From CAJKWP01 sp050943075 (GTDB lineage Bacteria > Bacillota > Clostridia > Christensenellales > UBA1242), in the NCBI GenBank assembly GCA_050943075.1, contig JBMNOM010000017.1, positions 1-18,381 on the forward strand: DNA of 18,381 nucleotides, given 5' to 3'. The translations under genes and the position numbers were made by a program. Within the stretch, counting starts at the first letter, position 1. The number at the start of each line of letters is the position of its first letter. Under the pieces are notes generated by a model. The model was not told the origin of the DNA, made no database searches, and saw nothing but the letters and a program-made list of their open reading frames with translations. This document shows, piece by piece, positions 1 through 5,930 of the stretch.

Positions 1-87
1 ATTTTCTTTTTCAATTCTTTTGATGATTTCACCATAAATCTTTTTTTCATAGGCGTCAGGCTTAAGCATAATGTATGTTCTTTCCAT
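1..87 (-). CDS. ndk: Nucleoside diphosphate kinase, N-terminal part (cut by window edge)
   Basis: NDK moves the gamma phosphate from ATP onto other nucleoside diphosphates and balances the cytoplasmic NTP/dNTP pools. Only the first 29 codons are present. They read MERTYIMLKPDAYEKK followed by IYGEIIKRIEKEN, which matches the conserved NDK start (MERTxIMxKPDAV-x(3)-LIGEIIxRxEKKG), including the KPDA element of the first strand and helix. The catalytic histidine lies beyond the window. The ATG at 87 is preceded by a GGAG-type ribosome binding site and a strong promoter at 119-147. It is divergently transcribed from the flavoprotein gene at 249, with a 161-base shared upstream region. Confidence 0.9.
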   Translation of the reverse strand, partial: MERTYIMLKPDAYEKKIYGEIIKRIEKEN

Positions 88-118
88 AGCACCACTCCGT
101 TTTTTATATGATACAATG

Positions 119-147
119 ATTATAGCATTTTAATTTAAAAATTTCAA
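119..147 (-). promoter_or_regulatory. Sigma-A promoter of ndk
   Basis: On the minus strand the -35 is TTGAAA (142-147), the spacer is 17 bases and the -10 is TATAAT (119-124), with an extended -10 (TGC before TATAAT). The 14 bases around the -10 (115-128) recur exactly in front of the HAD phosphatase gene at 4848-4861. Confidence 0.8.
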
Positions 148-189
148 TGCTTATTTTTGCAATCGTGCGTTAAAAAGCTTATAATTTTG

Positions 190-218
190 TTTTAATTTGA
201 AAAGATTTTGTGTATAAT
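190..218 (+). promoter_or_regulatory. Probable promoter of the flavoprotein gene
   Basis: A perfect TATAAT at 213-218 lies about 30 bases before the ATG. The -35 at proper 17-base spacing (190-195, TTTTAA) is weak. A better TTGAAA at 197-202 is only 10 bases away, so the -35 assignment is uncertain. Confidence 0.5.
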
Positions 219-248
219 ACATAGACTTTTAAATAAAAGGAGAACACT

Positions 249-827
249 ATGGAAAACCAAGAAAAAAATCTTGGCAATTTAAAAGTTGCTATAATTACAA
301 CAAGTGTGCGAGAAGGCAGAGTTGGGCTTGATGTTGCAAACTGGGCTTTGGAAAATGCTTTAAATCAATCATTTGAAAACATACAATTTGAACTTGTGGA
401 TTTGAAGGATTATTCCTTGCCAATGCTTGGAGCAGCTTCAGCAAGCGCAGAAGAATTTAGTGCAATTTCAGCATGGAAAGAAAAAATTGCATCATTTGAT
501 GCATACATATTTGTTATGGCTGAATACAACCATTCATTCACAGGGGTTTTCAAAAACGCAATGGACTTCATTAAACCAGAAATTGCAAACAAAGCAGCAG
601 GCTTTGTTGGATATGGCGGAGTTGGTGGGGCAAGAGCGGTTGAAGCAGCACGCCTTATGCTTGCAGAACTTCAAGTTGCATGTGTGCAAAAAAATGTGCA
701 CTTTATGCTTGCGCATGACTTTGAAAATTACACTGTTTTCAAGCCACAAGCTTTTCATATTGCACCATATAAGGAGTTGATTTCACAATTAACAAAATGG
801 GCAACTGCTTTAAAAACAATTAAATAA
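249..827 (+). CDS. NADPH-dependent FMN reductase / azoreductase-like flavoprotein
   Basis: Predicted cytoplasmic flavodoxin-fold enzyme that uses NAD(P)H to reduce FMN, quinones or related electron acceptors. After the first beta strand (VAIITTS, 13-19) comes the FMN-phosphate loop TSVREGR (18-24). Residues 91-106 (AEYNHSFTGVFKNAMD) match the family PEYNxSxxGxLKNAxD segment that contacts the isoalloxazine ring, and 121-130 is the GYGGVGGARA loop. At 192 residues it is of normal family length. The ATG at 249 has AGGAG at 239-243 region with good spacing. It is monocistronic: promoter upstream, strong terminator at 834-859. The exact substrate cannot be told from sequence. It belongs with the PF03358 family by motif, with no sign of damage. 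Confidence 0.85.
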   Translation: MENQEKNLGNLKVAIITTSVREGRVGLDVANWALENALNQSFENIQFELVDLKDYSLPMLGAASASAEEFSAISAWKEKIASFDAYIFVMAEYNHSFTGVFKNAMDFIKPEIANKAAGFVGYGGVGGARAVEAARLMLAELQVACVQKNVHFMLAHDFENYTVFKPQAFHIAPYKELISQLTKWATALKTIK

Positions 828-833
828 CACTTA

Positions 834-859
834 AAACACAAAGAAATTTGTGTTTTTTT
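834..859 (+). terminator. Intrinsic terminator after the flavoprotein gene
   Basis: AACACAAA pairs with TTTGTGTT around a GAAA tetraloop (843-846), followed by a T-run to 859. It separates this gene from the promoter of the next one, whose -35 begins at 864. Confidence 0.85.
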
Positions 860-863
860 GTTG

Positions 864-891
864 TTGACATGAAAACTAAGTGTGATATACT
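864..891 (+). promoter_or_regulatory. Strong promoter of the HExxH gene
   Basis: TTGACA (864-869), 16-base spacer, TATACT (886-891) with an extended -10 TGA (883-885). The start point would fall near 898, giving an mRNA leader of only about 10 bases before the ATG at 910, just enough to include an AGGA ribosome binding site at 900-903. Confidence 0.85.
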
Positions 892-909
892 TTTCTCATA
901 GGATTTTAA

Positions 910-2421
910 ATGCAAATTTCAAACAGATTAAAACTTGCACATAAATTTTCACGTTGTTCCACACCTTTGGAGCAAATGCTTTTTGATGTGAAAAATTTAA
1001 TATTGCAAAACACACCAAGTGTTTTGCATGCAAGAGTTTTGGAAAAGTTTGAAGCATTAAACTTTGACGTGCATGAAAGAGGGCAAAGCTCGGAGTATAA
1101 AAACGAAAACAACACAGTTTACATAAACTCAAACCATGTTGCAGACGCAAACGTATATTTACATGAAATTATGCACGCAATTGGCACTCAAGAAAAATCA
1201 AAAACAATCAACATTGGTTTAAACAAAAGGTTTAATTTTAAAATTGACGATCAAAACACCTTGCTTATCAATCTTGGGTATGGCGCAAATGAAGGGCTTA
1301 ACCAACATTACACTGAAGAGTTTATTAAAGGCTATGCACCAGTTTCGCCAGTTTCTGTTGAATATTCTTATTGCGCAAATTTGATGAGCAACCTTGAAAA
1401 ATTGCTTGATAAAGATGAGTTAAAACAAGCGCATTTTTCTGGAAATGGTTTGCCACAATTAATTAATCAAGTTATAAACACTTGTGGCTTGCCAAATGAA
1501 AATAAAATTATCAAATTCATTTTGCAACTTGACGCATTCAAAACAGTTGCAAGAACACACATTGTGTTTGGCGCAACTTATTCCGCTGATATGAGATATT
1601 CACTTGTTAATGCATATCAAACACTCATCACAATTGCTCTCATCAAAGCAAAAAAAGAAAACAAAGACATTGTGTTTTCAGACATTGTGTGCTTTGACCA
1701 CCTTAAAGGCGACAATTTAAACTATTTTAACAAATACATTTTAAAAGACTTAATTAAATATTTCTACGAAGAGAAAAATCACATTAACAATGAAAAACAA
1801 TCCAATTTTGTTGGTTTAACTTACAATGGATTGTTAAAAAATGCTTACAAAATTTTTTCAAACTACATAAAAAGTTCATCTTTTAAGGAAGAGTTAATTC
1901 CTGATGAGTTAAAATGCGGCGAGTTTTACAATTTTGTTTTGCTTAACGCAATGGTGGCAGACGAAAATGGCGAAAGCAAATTAATTTTGACAAATGACTT
2001 TCAAAAACAACTCACAGTTGCAATTTTCAAACAAAACAGCAAACTTTTTCCGAGCCACACAAAAGAAAAAAATCAAATGATAACTCAAATTTTAACTTCA
2101 AGAACAGTTGTGCGTTGTGGGGCAGAAATTGATGATTATCACATTTTTGAATCAACACAAAGCGAAGATTTTAACAAATATTTAATGGACACCATGCCAG
2201 ACTATTACAGAACAAATTTTGAATTTGTGAGTTATCTTGCAAAACAAAATGCCGCCTTAGTGGATAAAATGCTTGCGGAAGTTTTCTTGCAAAAATCGCA
2301 TTTGTTTAAATTTAAAAAACTTATGCCAAGTGAAATTTTGGCAAGGGAAGACATTAAACAAATTTTGGTTAAACACAATATGGAAGAAAAACTTGCTTCA
2401 GTTCAAAAACAAGAAAAATAA
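910..2421 (+). CDS. Predicted cytoplasmic zinc metallopeptidase-like protein (HEIMH motif)
   Basis: I do not recognise the family. Residues 85-89 read HEIMH, the HExxH zinc site of metallopeptidases. About 39 residues downstream, 126-129 (ANEG, E128) followed by LNQHYTEE resembles the glutamate third ligand of gluzincins. The approach to the motif (VYINSNHVADANVYLHEIMHAIGT) looks like the usual strand-then-active-site-helix layout. There is no signal peptide or clear membrane segment, so it should act in the cytoplasm. The remaining ~370 residues are Lys/Asn/Phe-rich, apparently helical, with no motif I can name. The gene is monocistronic between a strong promoter and a terminator. The peptidase assignment is an inference from the motif; substrate and role are unknown. 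The coding frame itself is clear over 503 codons. Confidence 0.75.
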   Translation: MQISNRLKLAHKFSRCSTPLEQMLFDVKNLILQNTPSVLHARVLEKFEALNFDVHERGQSSEYKNENNTVYINSNHVADANVYLHEIMHAIGTQEKSKTINIGLNKRFNFKIDDQNTLLINLGYGANEGLNQHYTEEFIKGYAPVSPVSVEYSYCANLMSNLEKLLDKDELKQAHFSGNGLPQLINQVINTCGLPNENKIIKFILQLDAFKTVARTHIVFGATYSADMRYSLVNAYQTLITIALIKAKKENKDIVFSDIVCFDHLKGDNLNYFNKYILKDLIKYFYEEKNHINNEKQSNFVGLTYNGLLKNAYKIFSNYIKSSSFKEELIPDELKCGEFYNFVLLNAMVADENGESKLILTNDFQKQLTVAIFKQNSKLFPSHTKEKNQMITQILTSRTVVRCGAEIDDYHIFESTQSEDFNKYLMDTMPDYYRTNFEFVSYLAKQNAALVDKMLAEVFLQKSHLFKFKKLMPSEILAREDIKQILVKHNMEEKLASVQKQEK

Positions 2422-2446
2422 AAACGACTAATTTCAGTCGTTTTTT
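2421..2446 (+). terminator. Intrinsic terminator after the HExxH gene
   Basis: AAAACGACT (2421-2429) pairs with AGTCGTTTT (2436-2444), loop AATTTC, followed by T's. The stem begins at the last base of the TAA stop codon. Confidence 0.85.
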
Positions 2447-2526
2447 GTCTTTTTAAAATGCTTTATGCTTTACAGTTGTTTGTTAACTGGGAAATTCGTA
2501 AGTTAAAAATCATAATTGAGCAAATG

Positions 2527-2553
2527 AAAAAAAAGAGGCGATATGCCTCTTTT
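2527..2553 (-). terminator. Terminator of the minus-strand gene at 2560-2916
   Basis: AAAAGAGGC (2531-2539) and GCCTCTTTT (2545-2553) form a 9-bp stem. On the minus strand the stem is followed by eight T's (2534-2527). It can also work on the + strand as a back-up for the HExxH gene. Confidence 0.85.
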
Positions 2554-2559
2554 TGTTAA

Positions 2560-2916
2560 TTACATTTCCATTTCTTTAAAATCTTTAACAGCTTTCAAAC
2601 CAAATTTAATTATAAGAAATTTTTTGTAAATCCCATTTAAAATGTTTTTTTGTTCTTTTGTTCCTTGTATAATTTTTCCGCCAACAAAGTAAGTGTGTTC
2701 ATCTTTTGCGTAGTCATAGTTCACAAAATTGTCGTGAAGCGAGAAAAAGTGATATTCATCTTTGTCTGATTTTCCAATAAGCACCAAAAATCCTTCAAAG
2801 TCATGCACTTTGTGCAAGGTTAAGTCAATTCCCAAATTTTTGCCAAAAACTTGTGTTAAGCTTTCCATATCAAAGTTTGTTATTTTGCTTTTTAATTTTT
2901 CCAATTTTTTGCCCAT
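2560..2916 (-). CDS. Hypothetical protein, 118 residues
   Basis: I do not recognise it. The Lys-rich N-terminus (MGKKLEKLKSKITNF) is probably helical. The middle (about 30-85) alternates hydrophobic and charged residues with many aromatics (FEGFLVLIG, EYHFFSLHDNF, HTYFVGGKI), suggesting a small beta-sheet domain. The C-terminal third is helical and basic and ends in EMEM. There is no signal peptide or membrane helix, so a cytoplasmic location is likely. The ATG is well supported: AGGTGG lies 7 bases upstream, and a textbook promoter sits at 2945-2973. It is monocistronic with its own terminator, so neighbours give no functional clue. Confidence 0.75.
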   Translation of the reverse strand: MGKKLEKLKSKITNFDMESLTQVFGKNLGIDLTLHKVHDFEGFLVLIGKSDKDEYHFFSLHDNFVNYDYAKDEHTYFVGGKIIQGTKEQKNILNGIYKKFLIIKFGLKAVKDFKEMEM

Positions 2917-2944
2917 AAATAAACCACCTTTTTAAGTTAACTTT

Positions 2945-2973
2945 ATACTATCAAATTTTTTTACTATTGTCAA
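2945..2973 (-). promoter_or_regulatory. Promoter of the 118-residue hypothetical gene
   Basis: On the minus strand: TTGACA (2968-2973), 17-base spacer, TAGTAT (2945-2950) with an extended -10 TGA just before it. Confidence 0.8.
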
Positions 2974-3076
2974 TATAAACAAAATTTTTAGTAAGTGAAG
3001 AGTCAAATAAAATCTACTTGCAAATTGCTGTAAAATCATAAATAAAAACTGCTCGCAAAATTTTCAAAGCAAAAAG

Positions 3077-3105
3077 TTGACTTGTTTAGCCTCTTGCTTT
3101 ATAGT
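3077..3105 (+). promoter_or_regulatory. Promoter of tRNA-Ser
   Basis: TTGACT (3077-3082), 17-base spacer, TATAGT (3100-3105). The predicted start near 3112 is about 13 bases before the mature tRNA 5' end. Confidence 0.8.
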
Positions 3106-3124
3106 ATTATTATGTAAAAAAAAT

Positions 3125-3215
3125 GGAAGGATGTCAGAGTTGGTTTAATGTGCTAGTCTCGAAAACTGGTGTGGTTTAACCGCCACCGGGGGTTCGAATC
3201 CCCCTCCTTCCGCCA
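3125..3215 (+). tRNA. tRNA-Ser (anticodon CGA), CCA encoded
   Basis: A 91-nt class II tRNA. The acceptor stem GGAAGGA (3125-3131) pairs perfectly with TCCTTCC (3205-3211), followed by discriminator G and an encoded CCA (3213-3215). The anticodon arm CTAGT-CTCGAAA-ACTGG gives anticodon CGA (3159-3161 region), which reads the codon UCG. A long variable arm (GTGGTTTAACCGCCAC region) marks it as a serine tRNA. The T arm has GGTTCGAATC. It stands alone, with its own promoter and terminator. Confidence 0.95.
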
Positions 3216-3223
3216 GCGAAGCA

Positions 3224-3258
3224 AAAACACAAACTGTTATTTCGGTTTGTGTTTTTTT
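3224..3258 (+). terminator. Intrinsic terminator of tRNA-Ser
   Basis: CACAAAC (3228-3234) pairs with GTTTGTG (3245-3251), extended by A's against the following T-run (3252-3258). A second, imperfect copy of the hairpin lies at 3263-3286 (one A/C mismatch), as if the terminator had been duplicated and decayed. Confidence 0.85.
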
Positions 3259-3295
3259 CATTAAACACAAACCTCAGTTTGCGTTTGGTTTTTGC

Positions 3296-3375
3296 TTTTT
3301 CTTGCGACCAAGTATCTATGTTTTTATTATGAAAACAAAAGGCTTTGGGATTTGCGCCCAGACCAGCAAGAAAAA
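3296..3375. repeat. 10-bp inverted repeat enclosing two small hairpins
   Basis: TTTTTCTTGC (3296-3305) and GCAAGAAAAA (3366-3375) are perfect inverted repeats 60 bases apart. The enclosed segment holds a TGTTTT/AAAACA hairpin (3319-3324 with 3332-3337) and a TGGG/CCCA hairpin (3346-3349 with 3357-3360), and GACCA occurs just inside both arms. There is no gene. Function is unknown; it could be a structured RNA or a decayed element. Confidence 0.45.
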
Positions 3376-3388
3376 TAAAACGGTATTG

Positions 3389-3439
3389 CGTTATATAAAA
3401 AAAATCGCGTCTTTGCAGGGCACGATTTTTTATATAACG
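3389..3439. repeat. Long inverted repeat (17-19 bp arms)
   Basis: The left arm 3389-3407 starts CGTTATATAAAA and the right arm 3423-3439 ends TATATAACG. They are perfectly complementary except for two extra A's in the left A-run, around a 15-base centre. There is no T-run after the stem, so it is not a standard terminator. It may be a small mobile-type element remnant or a processing hairpin. Confidence 0.6.
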
Positions 3440-3532
3440 TTAAAATGTCAATTTGTGAAATAAACCCTTTAAGATTAAAAACTTACTGTTATTGCTATTC
3501 TTAAATCAATAAAGTTTTACTTAATATATTGC

Positions 3533-3900
3533 TTAACTATTACGAATAGCTTGAGCAAGTCTTATAATCTGACGAAAGGCCAACAAAGGACCAATGGCAA
3601 TAATCATAAGAAATTTGGATAATAATGCTCCGCCAACATCTTTTTTAAGATTGTAACCTGAAGCAGTTTCCGTTGCAACACAATCATTTGTGTCTTTAGC
3701 CTCATTATAAATGTCGATTAAATTAATTCTAATGATTGTGACTCCAATGCCTAAATAAAATATTGCGGCAGCATAAATTGCTTTGATTCCATCTTGAGTT
3801 GTTAATCCTTTGTAAATTATAGCCAAAACAACACAAACAATAAATCCGATATATGTAATAATAAGCCCGAATAATAATTTTTTGCTTTTCTTAATGACAT
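3533..3900 (-). CDS. Small three-segment membrane protein with a start in a different frame
   Basis: I do not recognise the family. The main frame encodes three hydrophobic segments (LLFGLIITYIGFIVCVVLAIIY; the IYAAAIFYLGIGVTII stretch; the FLMIIAIGPLLAF stretch), so it is probably a membrane protein of about 120 residues. The oddity is the start. A GGAGGG ribosome binding site and ATG at 3900 lead into a frame that stops after 28 codons, while the hydrophobic frame is offset by one base. Two readings join them: initiation at an in-frame ATT (3895-3893, giving ATT-KKSKKLLFG), or a -1 slip on the in-phase heptamer A AAA AAT a few codons after the ATG, giving MSLRKAKKLLFG. A sequencing or natural indel is equally possible. 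A TTG at 3826 is open too but would cut the first membrane segment. Confidence 0.6.
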
Positions 3901-3971
3901 TTTTCCCTCCGTAAATTAAACTATTGTTTTAATGTGGCAAAGCCTTGATGATTGGAACAAAGAAATTAATT

Positions 3972-4006
3972 TAAAATAAAAAAATACACCAGTTTCAGTG
4001 TATTTT
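3972..4006 (-). terminator. Terminator of the HAD phosphatase gene
   Basis: AAAATACAC (3981-3989) and GTGTATTTT (3998-4006) form a 9-bp stem. On the minus strand it runs into TTTTTTT-A-TTTT. The stop codon of the gene is 49 bases upstream. Confidence 0.8.
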
Positions 4007-4054
4007 ATTAATAAATTTTAAGTTTTTCATTAAAAAATTTATGTTAAGTTTGGT

Positions 4055-4795
4055 TTAAACATTGGCTTTGTTAACAATTATTTGTTGAATTGTTTTTGTT
4101 AATTCGCTTTCTTTTGTGTAGTCAGCGGACAAATAGTGGTGCAGTGTTTTTTTATCAAGCATTTCAATTAATTCTTTTTCTTTGTTTTTTTGTGGGTGCT
4201 GAACTGCAATTGAAATGCCTTGGTTGTTTGCTACAAATTCAAATGCAGGAATGTCGGTTGCGCCGTCTCCAAAGTAGATGACATCTTTTGCTTCAATTTG
4301 TTCTTTTTTCATAATTCTTTGAATGTAGTGTGGTTTGTTTTTCATATCAATAATTCTTGCAGGCCAAATTGGATTGTCGTTTTCATCAAACAAAAATTTG
4401 CAGGCATAAACTTTTTTAAGATGTTTGTAAATGCTGCATCCTTCAATGCTGTATAACAATCCACCGCTAATTACGTAATGCAAAATCTCAATGTCATATT
4501 GTTTTGCAAAAGCATTAATCATTTCAAACCATTCTTCAACGCCGTCAAAAAATTGAATGTTTTTGCCAAAATCATATATGTTTTTTCTGCTTAAGTTAAA
4601 TTGTTTTTGTTTTGATAAATTAAATGCCAAAAATGTTGTTGTTAAAATGCGGCTTACGCCGTTATTCATCAAATCTTCTTCCATTTTCCAAAAGCTTATT
4701 GGGTCAATTCCCAATGCCTTGCACAAGCCAAAATCAAGTGTGTCTTCTTGTGTTAAAGTTTTATCAAAATCATAACAAAATACCATTTTTTTCAT
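4055..4795 (-). CDS. HAD-superfamily phosphatase (phosphoserine-phosphatase-like)
   Basis: Predicted cytoplasmic phosphohydrolase using an aspartyl-phosphate intermediate. All four HAD motifs are visible from the ATG at 4795: motif I DFDKTLT (D9 nucleophile, D11), motif II VISGG (S110), a lysine in MKNKP (about 154) for motif III, and motif IV FGDGATD (D177, D181). Between motifs I and II is a helical cap of about 90 residues, as in phosphoserine-phosphatase-like (subclass IB) members. The DxDKT form instead of DxDGT suggests a distinct substrate. Start choice: an ATG at 4807 and a TTG at 4837 are also in frame, but the AGGATGA ribosome binding site overlaps 4807 and best serves 4795, which leaves the usual short lead before motif I. 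Substrate is unknown. Confidence 0.85.
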   Translation of the reverse strand: MKKMVFCYDFDKTLTQEDTLDFGLCKALGIDPISFWKMEEDLMNNGVSRILTTTFLAFNLSKQKQFNLSRKNIYDFGKNIQFFDGVEEWFEMINAFAKQYDIEILHYVISGGLLYSIEGCSIYKHLKKVYACKFLFDENDNPIWPARIIDMKNKPHYIQRIMKKEQIEAKDVIYFGDGATDIPAFEFVANNQGISIAVQHPQKNKEKELIEMLDKKTLHHYLSADYTKESELTKTIQQIIVNKANV

Positions 4796-4851
4796 TTGTT
4801 TTTTCATCCTGTTTTTTTTCTTTGCTTGGTGTGTCAATCACACCGAAAATG

Positions 4852-4857
4852 ATTATA
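4852..4857 (-). promoter_or_regulatory. Promoter -10 element of the HAD phosphatase gene
   Basis: On the minus strand there is TATAAT with extended -10 TGC. No good -35 is seen at 17 bases; CATTGT or TTGTTT lie near. The 14-base block 4848-4861 is identical to that around the ndk -10 (115-128). Confidence 0.65.
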
Positions 4858-4861
4858 GCAT

Positions 4862-5203
4862 ATTGCTGGGAAAAACAATGAAAATTTTAAAACAAAAAAA
4901 CACTTTTTTTAATAAAAATAACAAAAAATGAAAAAATATTTTTTTGAAAAAAATATTATAAGTAATGTTGTTGTAATGCAAAATTAAAACATAGTTAGCA
5001 GTATGCAATTAAGGGTGTGATTAACAAGAATTAAACGCAAAAAATATAATATAAAAGACATTTACGCAAAAAAAATGTTTCAATAAATAATTTTTAAAAA
5101 CATTTAGTGTTAAAAATAATTTGCAAAATGTTCTTGATTTACTTCTTTTTAAGGTGGTTTATTGATAAACTATAAGTGAAAATTAATTTAAAAAGGAAAA
5201 TTT
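4862..5203. other. Gene-free AT-rich spacer between divergent genes
   Basis: About 340 bases of very AT-rich DNA between the HAD gene and the DUF6512 gene. It holds a perfect 11-bp A/T palindrome at 4935-4957 and long A-runs. A possible TATAAG -10 at 5171-5176 precedes the DUF6512 start. I see no RNA gene or coding frame in it. Confidence 0.6.
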
Positions 5204-5776
5204 ATGCCGTTATTCTTTATCTTGGGTTTTGTTTTCATCAGTTTTGTTGGGGCAATTTTGCACTTTGCCTATGATTTTTTTAAGCAAAACAAAATTGTTG
5301 CTTTCTTTGTTTCGGTTAACGAAAGCACATGGGAGCATTTAAAACTGGCATTGTTTCCAACTTTTGTTTGGGCGCTTGTGGGTTTGCAGTTTTCTTTTAA
5401 CAATTACGCTTTTGCAGTTTTTGTTGCCATTTTTATAATTACAACATTAATTCCAATTATATTTTACACTTACTTTCATTTTACAAAAAAATCAATTTTA
5501 TTTGTTGACATCTTATCCTTTTTTGTGGCGGTTGCTTCAGGATTGTTTGTGGCTTTTTACATTATGATGCAAAACCAATTATCCCCAATTTTTAACATAA
5601 TTGGAATTGTTGGCATTTCACTTTACGCGTTATGTTTTATGTTGTTCACATTTTTGCCACCACGAAACTTCTTGTTTTTGGACCCAATCACAAAAGAATA
5701 TGGCACAAAAGCAAACCATGGCAAACATCATCACCACCATGACGGCTATCACCATGAAAACGATGGAGAAAGATAA
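5204..5776 (+). CDS. DUF6512-type integral membrane protein with His-rich C-terminus
   Basis: A 190-residue membrane protein with about five hydrophobic segments (roughly 3-22, 48-66, 69-90, 98-121, 131-152). Residues 36-51 (VSVNESTWEHLKLALF) match the conserved FxPVNESTWEHxKLxFxP signature that I associate with the DUF6512 family; GAxLHFxYD near 16-24 also fits. The function of the family is not known. Unusually, the cytoplasm-side tail 172-184 carries eight histidines, five of them in a row at 175-179, with Asp and Glu around them, which suggests metal binding. The ATG has AAGGA seven bases upstream. It is convergent with the next gene and they share a terminator. Confidence 0.8.
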   Translation: MPLFFILGFVFISFVGAILHFAYDFFKQNKIVAFFVSVNESTWEHLKLALFPTFVWALVGLQFSFNNYAFAVFVAIFIITTLIPIIFYTYFHFTKKSILFVDILSFFVAVASGLFVAFYIMMQNQLSPIFNIIGIVGISLYALCFMLFTFLPPRNFLFLDPITKEYGTKANHGKHHHHHDGYHHENDGER

Positions 5777-5820
5777 AAAAGTGTTAATGGTTTCTTAAAT
5801 GCTGCCAACTTAATTAGTTG

Positions 5821-5829
5821 TGGTATAAT
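5821..5829 (+). promoter_or_regulatory. Isolated extended -10 promoter element
   Basis: TGG-TATAAT, an ideal extended -10, sits 45 bases after the DUF6512 stop and about 75 bases before the shared terminator. Nothing resembling a -35 is present at 17 bases. A transcript from here would be about 80 nt; it includes a 16-codon frame (5830-5880) without a ribosome binding site. Confidence 0.4.
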
Positions 5830-5886
5830 ATGAAAGCCCATTACAGCAATTATGCAAAGCCAGAGAACAATGGTGATTAAATAATT

Positions 5887-5916
5887 AAAAAAACACAGGC
5901 AGGTGCTTGTGTTTTT
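5887..5916. terminator. Bidirectional terminator between convergent genes
   Basis: AAAAACACA plus GGC pairs with GC plus TGTGTTTTT around an AGGT loop, with T-runs on both strands. It serves the DUF6512 gene on + and the gene at 5931-6680 on -. Confidence 0.85.
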
Positions 5917-5930
5917 GTTTTATTTTTATT

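Noticed and set aside
4935..4957. Perfect A/T palindrome as terminator or binding site
   Set aside because: Pure A/T stem with a one-base centre in an AT-rich spacer; expected by chance and not next to a gene end.
5151..5179. AAGGTGG followed by a five-codon frame TTG-ATA-AAC-TAT-AAG-TGA before the DUF6512 gene
   Set aside because: It resembles the ribosome binding site at 2560-2916's start, but the frame is too short and probably coincidental; the region may simply contain the promoter.
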